Virus record (IMG/VR): IMGVR_UViG_3300047480_000612
Span: 1 to 24,157 of that record
Direction: 5' to 3' (one strand)
Length of the DNA: 24,157 nt
Origin: a virus
Part shown: positions 6,925 through 11,654 of the stretch, in pieces
Position numbering within the stretch: position 1 is the stretch's first letter
Layout of the letters: every line of letters begins with the position of its first letter
Program-made: the position numbers and the translations under genes
Notes under the pieces: model-generated
What the model was told of the DNA's origin: nothing
Databases searched by the model: none
The model's input: the letters and a program-made list of their open reading frames with translations, nothing else

Positions 6925-7146
6925 TTAACTCCGAAATGTAATAAATGCTCGGCTGATTAGTCCAGCCGCATTTCGCATACCATGCACACTATCCTCGTCA
7001 GCCTTTTCGGCCTCTGCTTCAATCATATTAACACATTCAGCCACAATCAACTCGGCGAACTTTTCTTTGTCAAACACAATGGTGTCGTCATGGAGACTGG
7101 CATAACCATAACATTGTTTTTCAATTTCTTTAATTCGTTCGTTCAT
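6925..7146 (-). CDS. HFGVE-family copy 4 with out-of-frame tail (73 aa)
   Basis: A family member starting MNERIKEIEKQ and carrying KEKFAELIVAECVNM. It ends as AFITFRS instead of the family tail. In the +1 frame the DNA encodes AEHLLHFGVKE followed by a TGA at 6918-6920 that would overlap the next ATG, exactly as in the other copies. A single-base indel (or frameshifting) near position 6960 therefore separates body and tail. I chose the start at 7146 (MNERIK), not an upstream ATG, because the preceding bases encode another small protein ending with ATGA here. Confidence 0.68.
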   Translation of the reverse strand: MNERIKEIEKQCYGYASLHDDTIVFDKEKFAELIVAECVNMIEAEAEKADEDSVHGMRNAAGLISRAFITFRS

Positions 7147-7227
7147 TTTGATATCACCATCATAAAAGTTAAAACAAGAATCGCCATAATACAAACAAAC
7201 GGGATGCTGTAAGATACTTCATTTTCA
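7129..7227. repeat. 99-bp exact direct repeat, copy A
   Basis: Ninety-nine bases identical to 8137-8235, 1008 bases apart. The repeat covers most of a 32-aa membrane-protein gene and the first codons of the following HFGVE-family gene. Identity ends abruptly inside the second to fourth codons of the small gene. Such perfect identity points to a recent duplication or gene conversion. Confidence 0.93.
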
Positions 7228-7241
7228 ATTCGTTCGTTCAT
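7143..7241 (-). CDS. 32-aa membrane microprotein, copy A
   Basis: A 32-aa protein MNERIENEVSYS followed by a strongly hydrophobic helix (IPFVCIMAILVLTFMMV) and ISK. The start overlaps the stop of the upstream 46-aa gene (ATGA) and its own TGA overlaps the next ATG. It is a single-span inner-membrane microprotein. The N-terminal MNERI is shared with the HFGVE family, as though family start codons were fused to a membrane helix. A second copy lies at 8151-8249. Confidence 0.62.
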   Translation of the reverse strand: MNERIENEVSYSIPFVCIMAILVLTFMMVISK

Positions 7242-7378
7242 TTGTAATCTGCCCATTTTAAAAATTTTACAGGAATTTGAACTACAATACCATCCAACAG
7301 TTTAGTTTCTGCTATCCACCAAGAACTATGATCAAGTCCCATTCCTCCTGGTCGGTATTGAATTCGAAAATGATCCAT
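7238..7378 (-). CDS. Hypothetical 46-aa protein
   Basis: A 46-aa protein (MDHFRIQYRPGGMGLDHS, then SWWIAETKLLDG) with a beta-rich look. It starts two bases after the previous stop codon and ends ATGA into the 32-aa membrane protein. The preceding gene's GGAG lies 10 bases before its ATG. Tight coupling on both sides supports it as real. Not recognised. Confidence 0.62.
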   Translation of the reverse strand: MDHFRIQYRPGGMGLDHSSWWIAETKLLDGIVVQIPVKFLKWADYK

Positions 7379-7380
7379 CG

Positions 7381-7656
7381 TTATTCAACTCCGAAATGGT
7401 TTTTAATCATTCGAGCCGCATCTTCAAACGCATCTTCTTTGGCTCGACACCTCTCATAATAATCTCTCGATTCATAAGGGGCAGGCTTGGAAAAGTATTC
7501 CTTTTCATCATTCATAAGTGCCACACATTCCCTGACAATCAACTCGGCGAACTTTTCCTTATTGAATTCAGGATCAACAAACGGGCCATGATCTGACGCA
7601 TAGTAGCCGTCAGTCCAACCAGCCTGTTCAGCCAGTTCTTTAATTCGTTCGTTCAT
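7381..7656 (-). CDS. HFGVE-family small protein, copy 5 (91 aa)
   Basis: A 91-aa family member: MNERIKELAEQAGWTDGYY, then KEKFAELIVRECVALMND, and RMIKNHFGVE at the end. The insert between the last two blocks is longer and charged (SKPAPYESRDYYERCRAKED). The start at 7656 was chosen because the upstream microprotein ends there with ATGA; an in-frame ATG 18 bases earlier would lie inside that gene. Function is unknown. Confidence 0.74.
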   Translation of the reverse strand: MNERIKELAEQAGWTDGYYASDHGPFVDPEFNKEKFAELIVRECVALMNDEKEYFSKPAPYESRDYYERCRAKEDAFEDAARMIKNHFGVE

Positions 7657-7736
7657 AGCACATCCTCTGGACACGGCGTTCTTACCATATCAATGATAAC
7701 GTAGGCCCATAACAAAAAATATAGATATTGTATCAT
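7653..7736 (-). CDS. 27-aa hydrophobic microprotein
   Basis: A 27-aa protein: MIQYLYFLLWAYVIIDMV is hydrophobic, followed by RTPCPEDVL. Both ends overlap neighbouring genes by ATGA, which is the main reason for accepting so short a frame. It could be a membrane microprotein. No homology was recognised. Confidence 0.5.
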   Translation of the reverse strand: MIQYLYFLLWAYVIIDMVRTPCPEDVL

Positions 7737-7903
7737 TCTTTACCTTCTCCAAGTTGACCAGACAATGCGTATGCTACTGCCCAAAACGCGGCAACTTCAC
7801 CTTGTTTAAAGTGGTATTTCTTAGCAAGGGTAGCAATCATATCAGTTACCAGGTCCTGAGCGTCCCACGGCAATCCGTGTCCGCCTACGTTTTGTTCGTT
7901 CAT
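7733..7903 (-). CDS. Hypothetical 56-aa protein
   Basis: A 56-aa protein (MNEQNVGGHGLPWDAQDL ... AFWAVAYALSGQLGEGKE) with two likely helices and no clear membrane anchor. Its ATG overlaps the TGA of the preceding HFGVE-family gene, whose tail codons supply GGAG. Its own stop overlaps the start of the 27-aa microprotein. Not recognised. Confidence 0.65.
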   Translation of the reverse strand: MNEQNVGGHGLPWDAQDLVTDMIATLAKKYHFKQGEVAAFWAVAYALSGQLGEGKE

Positions 7904-8154
7904 TCTTCAACTCCAAAATGTTCTTTAATCCTGTGTTCAATCTTCACGGCTACATCTGCATTGAGTTCTGCCTTATCCCACATATCGTAGGGAACACGGA
8001 TACATTCCTGAACAATCAACTCGGCGAACTTTTCATTAATCAAGTCTTTAACATGATAGGAATCAGTGTTTAGTCTGGACTCGTCACCGCCGGTATGTTC
8101 ATCTGCAACCAGTTGTGTAGCCTGTTCAGCAAGTAGTTTAATTCGTTCGTTCAT
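7900..8154 (-). CDS. HFGVE-family small protein, copy 6 (84 aa)
   Basis: An 84-aa family member: MNERIKLLAEQATQL, NEKFAELIVQECIRV in the middle and RIKEHFGVEE at the end. The start (8154) coincides with the ATGA end of the duplicated 32-aa membrane protein. The first codons lie within the 99-bp repeat and are identical to those of the gene at 6925-7146. An upstream in-frame ATG at 8202 would read through the microprotein in another frame and is rejected. Confidence 0.74.
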   Translation of the reverse strand: MNERIKLLAEQATQLVADEHTGGDESRLNTDSYHVKDLINEKFAELIVQECIRVPYDMWDKAELNADVAVKIEHRIKEHFGVEE

Positions 8155-8235
8155 TTTGATATCACCATCATAAAAGTTAAAACAAGAATCGCCATAATAC
8201 AAACAAACGGGATGCTGTAAGATACTTCATTTTCA
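8137..8235. repeat. 99-bp exact direct repeat, copy B
   Basis: The second copy of the 99-base sequence at 7129-7227. The surrounding bodies of the two HFGVE-family genes differ, so the duplication involves the microprotein and the gene start, not the full downstream gene. Confidence 0.93.
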
Positions 8236-8249
8236 TTTTGTTCGTTCAT
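8151..8249 (-). CDS. 32-aa membrane microprotein, copy B
   Basis: Nearly identical to the microprotein at 7143-7241; only residues 4-6 differ (MNEQNENE versus MNERIENE). Its ATG overlaps the upstream stop (TAATG) and its TGA overlaps the next ATG. Retention of an open frame and coupling in both copies supports that it is translated. Confidence 0.62.
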   Translation of the reverse strand: MNEQNENEVSYSIPFVCIMAILVLTFMMVISK

Positions 8250-8428
8250 TATTGAAATTCCAAAAGGTCAGCTACTTCATCGTTATACAAATAAGACAAA
8301 GTTTTCCACACAGAATCGGTTATATTATTACCTTCACGGAACCGAGTATAGTGGTATTTAAAATAGTTTTCATCACCACGAGCCTCGGCGTATTTCTCAG
8401 CACGAATAAGGTAATCTATTTTGCTCAT
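8249..8428 (-). CDS. Hypothetical 59-aa protein
   Basis: A 59-aa helical, Tyr-rich protein (MSKIDYLIRAEKYAEARG ... LSYLYNDEVADLLEFQ). I prefer the ATG at 8428, 6 bases after the stop of the DUF6011-type gene with GGGG nearby; an alternative ATG at 8443 would overlap that gene by 10 bases. Not recognised. Confidence 0.65.
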   Translation of the reverse strand: MSKIDYLIRAEKYAEARGDENYFKYHYTRFREGNNITDSVWKTLSYLYNDEVADLLEFQ

Positions 8429-8433
8429 AGTAA

Positions 8434-9066
8434 TTAACCCCATGCCAGCCCAAATCGTTTAGCACACACAGGACCATAGCCAACATCCAAGCTACGACCA
8501 TCCTCCAGTTTATGATTGCAAAAACTGCAACCACCAGTCAGACGACCATACTTGCCAGCAATTTCAGCAGGCCGATCAGCAAACTCGGTGATTAAAGCCT
8601 GCACATCTGCGTCAGCACTGCGAGTACCAAAGAAGTCGCCATTGGCATCAATACGGCCAAAAAACTTGTTAGCACCAAACGGCCCGCCGTCAGTAATGAG
8701 AATCTGGCCAGCATATTTGCTCATTGCACCAGCACGAGCGAACACAACATTTTGACCCGCAGCAGACTGTACCGCAACCTTGACACGGCGCAATTTCTGT
8801 GCGGCCACAGCAAACAGGTCTTGAATTTTCTGCACATTGACCTGCTGAGTGGGTGCAGAAGCAGGTGCAGCAGCTCGTTGAGTTAGCGTATCCACCCAAG
8901 CCAGTTGCTTGTCGCTGAGCCGACCCCAGGTGCGGAGGTTTTGAGCCAGGCTTTGAGCAAAGCCAGCATCGTTGCGGCTCAGTTTATTGACTACTGCCAG
9001 GAGGGCGTCAACACGGGTCTGGTGATCGGCATTGACTTCAACAGGCTTACGACTGCGGTAGAACAT
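8434..9066 (-). CDS. DUF6011-type zinc-binding phage protein (210 aa)
   Basis: A 210-aa protein. The C-terminus has the pattern CSFCNHKLEDGRSLDVGYG followed by PVCAKRFGL, with a CxxC pair and a later Cys in a compact metal-binding motif that I associate with the DUF6011 family of phage proteins. The middle (residues about 95-175) looks like a beta-rich domain, and the N-terminal 60 residues are helical, including WGRLSDKQLAWVD. The ATG at 9066 has AAAGGAG six bases upstream; the GTG at 9069 is too close to it. Its own promoter is clear. Role is unknown; nucleic-acid binding is plausible. Confidence 0.78.
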   Translation of the reverse strand: MFYRSRKPVEVNADHQTRVDALLAVVNKLSRNDAGFAQSLAQNLRTWGRLSDKQLAWVDTLTQRAAAPASAPTQQVNVQKIQDLFAVAAQKLRRVKVAVQSAAGQNVVFARAGAMSKYAGQILITDGGPFGANKFFGRIDANGDFFGTRSADADVQALITEFADRPAEIAGKYGRLTGGCSFCNHKLEDGRSLDVGYGPVCAKRFGLAWG

Positions 9067-9096
9067 CACAAACTCCTTTTTACTTACTATGCCAAT

Positions 9097-9142
9097 ATTA
9101 TAGCAAAATTGCCAATTTTAATCAACCAAAATTTTGTAATAC
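9097..9142 (-). promoter_or_regulatory. Promoter cassette A (upstream of 8434-9066)
   Basis: On the minus strand: GTATTAC box (9136-9142) immediately after the upstream stop codon, 10 bases, TTGATT (9120-9125), 17 bases, TATAAT (9097-9102). The -10 is perfect. The arrangement is repeated with little change before the next two genes. Confidence 0.72.
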
Positions 9143-9457
9143 TTAATACTGATTCAGTGCAGGACAAAGTTCAGCAATCAAGCCGCGTTCCATGGCATGT
9201 GCAACATCACGACCACGCACTACACCAATTACTTCCATTTCAAAAGCATCAGCACCATGGTCACGAATGCTGCGGCACAGAGCCCAGTCTTTGTTTTCAG
9301 TGACTGCACGGCGAACATGTTTTTGCCAACGAACTTTCAATGCTTTTTTCAATTGTTGGCCGCAAACTGTAATACCAATGTAATAGTCGCCGGTGTTGGT
9401 GTTAGCCAACATATACACAGCATGTTTACGGTCTGAACGGACTTTTCTTTTCATCAT
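9143..9457 (-). CDS. GIY-YIG-type endonuclease domain protein
   Basis: A 104-aa protein with the GIY-YIG core: VYMLANTNTGDYYIGIT at residues 14-30, the Arg-containing helix KVRWQKHVRRA (Arg43 is the likely catalytic Arg) and a late Glu (AMERGLIAEL, Glu90 or Glu95). Length equals a bare catalytic domain, so it has no separate DNA-binding module. Such free-standing domains in T4-like phages are often Seg-type homing nucleases or repair/degradation enzymes. Two tandem ATGs (9457, 9454) lie only a few bases after the TATAAT, so the transcript may be nearly leaderless. Confidence 0.85.
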   Translation of the reverse strand: MMKRKVRSDRKHAVYMLANTNTGDYYIGITVCGQQLKKALKVRWQKHVRRAVTENKDWALCRSIRDHGADAFEMEVIGVVRGRDVAHAMERGLIAELCPALNQY

Positions 9458-9462
9458 AATGT

Positions 9463-9507
9463 ATTATACAACCAAAATGAATTAATTGCAAGTTCAAAAT
9501 GTAATAC
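9463..9507 (-). promoter_or_regulatory. Promoter cassette B (upstream of GIY-YIG gene)
   Basis: On the minus strand: GTATTAC box (9501-9507) two bases after the upstream stop codon, 9 bases, TTGCAA (9486-9491), 17 bases, TATAAT (9463-9468). The distance from -10 to ATG is 5 bases, which leaves almost no leader and no Shine-Dalgarno. Confidence 0.72.
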
Positions 9508-9508
9508 T

Positions 9509-9703
9509 TTATGCTACTTGTTCTATGCTGGCACGCCAATAACAGTCCGGGCTTCCGCCCGTTTCCCAATGTTTTTTGTATGCTTTTGCTTCTTCTAATG
9601 TAGTAAAGAATTTGGTATCTTTGGGGTCAACTCTTTGTCCCCAACCCCGCTCATACTCAGTGACTGTGACTTTGTACAATCCAGAAAGTTTGACTTCTGC
9701 CAT
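9509..9703 (-). CDS. Hypothetical 64-aa protein
   Basis: A 64-aa protein (MAEVKLSGLYKVTVTEYERG ...) with a beta-hairpin-like start, then FFTTLEEAKAYKKHWETGG, a helix of the kind seen in small single-domain phage proteins. AAAGGAG eight bases before the ATG fixes the start. It is transcribed from its own promoter cassette. Not recognised. Confidence 0.72.
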   Translation of the reverse strand: MAEVKLSGLYKVTVTEYERGWGQRVDPKDTKFFTTLEEAKAYKKHWETGGSPDCYWRASIEQVA

Positions 9704-9728
9704 TTTGAGCTCCTTTCTTTAGGATTTA

Positions 9729-9775
9729 ATAATAACACAAAATGGATTAAAATGCAAGTAACACCAAAGTATTAC
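9729..9775 (-). promoter_or_regulatory. Promoter cassette C (upstream of 9509-9703)
   Basis: On the minus strand: GTAATAC box (9769-9775) directly after the upstream stop codon, 11 bases, TTGCAT (9752-9757), 17 bases, TATTAT (9729-9734). Spacer bases CCATTTTG are shared in part with cassette B (TTCATTTTGG), so the cassettes look related by descent and not just by consensus. Confidence 0.7.
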
Positions 9776-9988
9776 TTAATGCAGAGTATGCGTAGCATGA
9801 AGGTCCACGCCAAAGGCCTTCATTAGTACAAGAATTTGTTCGCTGACTACAGCAGTTTCATCATCAGGGCACAACAGTGTTTTTAGTGCGCCATTTTTGT
9901 CTACCACAAACACATAATCGTCGTCTGCAATGTTATCGAAAAAATCGTCCTCGGTACCTTCATCAGTGTTGTTTAAATTTTGTGCCAT
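9776..9988 (-). CDS. Small acidic protein (70 aa)
   Basis: A 70-aa protein with a very acidic first third (DEGTEDDFFDNIADDD), a YVFVVDKNGALKTLL beta-hairpin and a helical end. Its first 26 bases overlap the end of the peptidase gene in another frame, with GGAG ten bases before the ATG. No membrane or signal segment. Not recognised; small acidic phage proteins sometimes inhibit host DNA-binding enzymes, but nothing here shows that. Confidence 0.65.
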   Translation of the reverse strand: MAQNLNNTDEGTEDDFFDNIADDDYVFVVDKNGALKTLLCPDDETAVVSEQILVLMKAFGVDLHATHTLH

Positions 9989-10625
9989 TTTTTTGTTTCT
10001 CCAATTTTTTCAAATAGCGATTGCCTTTGCGAACAAATTTTAACACCACCGGATCATTTTTGTCAAAGACCCTTGTGTAGGTTCTGTATAAATTGGTTCG
10101 CTCAATGCGTTTGGCTTTGGGATTAATTTCAATTACAGCATTTGCAGCAGCTGACCATGCATAAGCATCTAGTTCATCGCTGTCACCGTAATAACACTGC
10201 TGTTCTCGTTTGGCAGCATTCATACTGCTGGCTGCATAGGGTCTATTCATTTTAAAGTCACGGCGTCTAAACTGATGCATGTGAATAAACTCGTGACCCA
10301 AAATACAAGCAAAGTCTATGCAAAACTCTGCCCATTGCTCAGGTGTAACATCGTTTTCATTAAACAAAAGATGTTTCCTGATTTTGTGTATGCTGATTTC
10401 CATTTCAATTGGTGCAAGGCCTGCTTCGTCAAGTTCAGCATCATACAGTCCGGCCACTGGCAATTGATTGGGCAGTAAATTTAAACCTTTGGTCAAGGTA
10501 ATTTTGCATTCAGGAAATGGCGCTGCCCTGCGGATTCTCTGCAACAACTGTTCAGCAGTCAGTCTTTGATCATATACTCGTTCGTATATACCAAACAGTC
10601 TTTGCAGTAATTCAAAATAATTCAT
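9963..10625 (-). CDS. HExxH zinc metallopeptidase-like protein
   Basis: A 220-aa protein with GHEFIHMHQ at residues 110-118; His111 and His115 are the likely zinc ligands and Glu112 the catalytic base. A third ligand could be Glu151 in DSDELDAYAW, giving an HExxH...E arrangement seen in phage metallopeptidases. The C-terminal 60 residues are very basic. No signal peptide, so it acts in the cytoplasm or virion. It starts by sharing one base with the stop of the holin-like gene. Substrate is unknown. Confidence 0.8.
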   Translation of the reverse strand: MNYFELLQRLFGIYERVYDQRLTAEQLLQRIRRAAPFPECKITLTKGLNLLPNQLPVAGLYDAELDEAGLAPIEMEISIHKIRKHLLFNENDVTPEQWAEFCIDFACILGHEFIHMHQFRRRDFKMNRPYAASSMNAAKREQQCYYGDSDELDAYAWSAAANAVIEINPKAKRIERTNLYRTYTRVFDKNDPVVLKFVRKGNRYLKKLEKQKNGTKFKQH

Positions 10626-10939
10626 TACTTAAACAGTATAAAAGCCATCAGCACAGATTGTCCAATAAACCCAACACCAATGGTAATAATATTTAACTGA
10701 TCTTTAAGCAAAATGGCTCTACCAAACAACAAGACCAAACTGATGTAGATAAACAGCACAAGGTCGATGTTTGGTGGTTTGTCAGTAAGTCCGCTCATCA
10801 AAGCTAACATACTGGGCACGGTACTGAGATGCAGAGTGATTGCAGCCATCCAGCCTAATGTGTCAGCAGTTAAACTTTTTAAGTTATCAAGAAAGAATTT
10901 TTTCAACAGTACAAAAAACTTTAACAAACTGTAGTTCAT
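10625..10939 (-). CDS. Small multi-span membrane protein, holin candidate
   Basis: A 104-aa protein with three hydrophobic segments at roughly residues 32-50 (AAITLHLSTVPSMLALM), 58-75 (IDLVLFIYISLVLLFG) and 84-103 (ITIGVGFIGQSVLMAFI), and a basic, Phe-rich N-terminus. Size and topology fit class I holins, and it is coupled to the SleB-type hydrolase gene just upstream. Both facts make holin a reasonable guess but no family signature was recognised. I chose the ATG at 10939, two bases after the hydrolase stop with AGGT upstream, not the in-frame start 30 bases earlier. Confidence 0.68.
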   Translation of the reverse strand: MNYSLLKFFVLLKKFFLDNLKSLTADTLGWMAAITLHLSTVPSMLALMSGLTDKPPNIDLVLFIYISLVLLFGRAILLKDQLNIITIGVGFIGQSVLMAFILFK

Positions 10940-10943
10940 TTTA

Positions 10944-11522
10944 TTACCTATAAAAAATGTGTTGACCAATTTGAGCTATGCGTTCCTTGCGCCAGCCTGG
11001 ACTGACATAGGTAGCATGATAGTACATTGCATCAGTTAAGCCTGGCAATCTAAAATTTTCCAGCAAAACTTTTTTAGCAACTTCTTGACTTTCTTTGTAT
11101 AGGGGTGCGTACACTGGCTTGACCATGTGTGTGCTTTCACAGACCCAACTAAATTGACAAATTACCTTTTGGTAAAATGTATTTTTTTGATAAACAACAC
11201 CACAGACATTGTCTGCAAACTTTCCTGATTGTACACGATTCATGGTAACTTGTGCAACCGCAACTTTACCTTCGAATGGTTCGGACGCTGCTTCCCAATA
11301 GATGTTTTTGGTTAAACAGTCCAATTGTCGTTCACGCTCGGCCAAGGTAATTGGGGGATTGATTTGGCCCTGAGCAATTTTAAATTTTAAGTTAGTAAAT
11401 TTTGCTTGAACTGCTGTGTGGGCTAGTGCGAATAAAATTACGCCGGCCAGAATTAATAAAAATATTTTCGTTGACTTTATCACTCTGTCATAATATTGAT
11501 TTGATATAGCTGTTGATGCCAT
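10944..11522 (-). CDS. SleB/CwlJ-type cell-wall hydrolase (endolysin candidate)
   Basis: A 192-aa protein with an N-terminal membrane segment at about residues 18-38 (IFLLILAGVILFALAHTAV) and a SleB-type hydrolase domain from about 68 to the end. CLTKNIYWEAASEP (probable catalytic Glu77), GKVAVAQVTMNRV and HATYVSPGWRK are the conserved blocks. SleB enzymes are lytic transglycosylases that cut peptidoglycan glycan strands. The Ala/Gly-containing, weakly polar N-terminal helix could be a signal-anchor or SAR sequence, which would place the enzyme in the periplasm without a classic holin. GGAG nine bases before the ATG fixes the start. It heads the lysis-type block behind its own promoter. Confidence 0.88.
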   Translation of the reverse strand: MASTAISNQYYDRVIKSTKIFLLILAGVILFALAHTAVQAKFTNLKFKIAQGQINPPITLAERERQLDCLTKNIYWEAASEPFEGKVAVAQVTMNRVQSGKFADNVCGVVYQKNTFYQKVICQFSWVCESTHMVKPVYAPLYKESQEVAKKVLLENFRLPGLTDAMYYHATYVSPGWRKERIAQIGQHIFYR

Positions 11523-11570
11523 ATGTACTTTCTCCTTTCTAAAGAGTGTGTTTTTATATAACTAGAAGGA

Positions 11571-11639
11571 AACCGCTTAAGTATGCGTAGTTAATGGATT
11601 AACTGCATATATTATAGCGGTTTTTTTGGGTTTTTTCAA
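11571..11639 (-). promoter_or_regulatory. Sigma70 promoter and palindrome in front of sleB-type gene
   Basis: The 132-base gap 11523-11654 holds, on the minus strand, TTGAAA (11634-11639), 17 bases, TATAAT (11611-11616). The expected start near 11604 falls on a palindrome AGTTAAT-CC-ATTAACT (11589-11604), so the transcript would begin with a stem-loop or the site may be an operator. A larger inverted repeat (AACCGCT / AGCGGTT, 11571-11577 and 11616-11622) encloses it and is followed on the plus strand by a T run, so it could also act as a terminator for plus-strand transcripts. Confidence 0.65.
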
Positions 11640-11654
11640 GTATTTTGAAGTATT

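Noticed and set aside
7147-7194. N-terminal extension (MYYGDSCFNF...) of the HFGVE genes at 7146 and 8154
   Set aside because: The same bases encode the duplicated 32-aa membrane protein in another frame, which ends ATGA at the MNERIK start.
7129-8235. Possible CRISPR array or terminal repeat from repeated blocks in 5367-8235
   Set aside because: Repeats are irregularly spaced, coding and on the sense of the genes; there are no short regular spacers and no cas genes.
11571-11627. Minus-strand terminator for the 631-aa protein gene
   Set aside because: The T run follows the hairpin only on the plus strand; on the minus strand the hairpin is followed by TTTCC and overlaps a good promoter.
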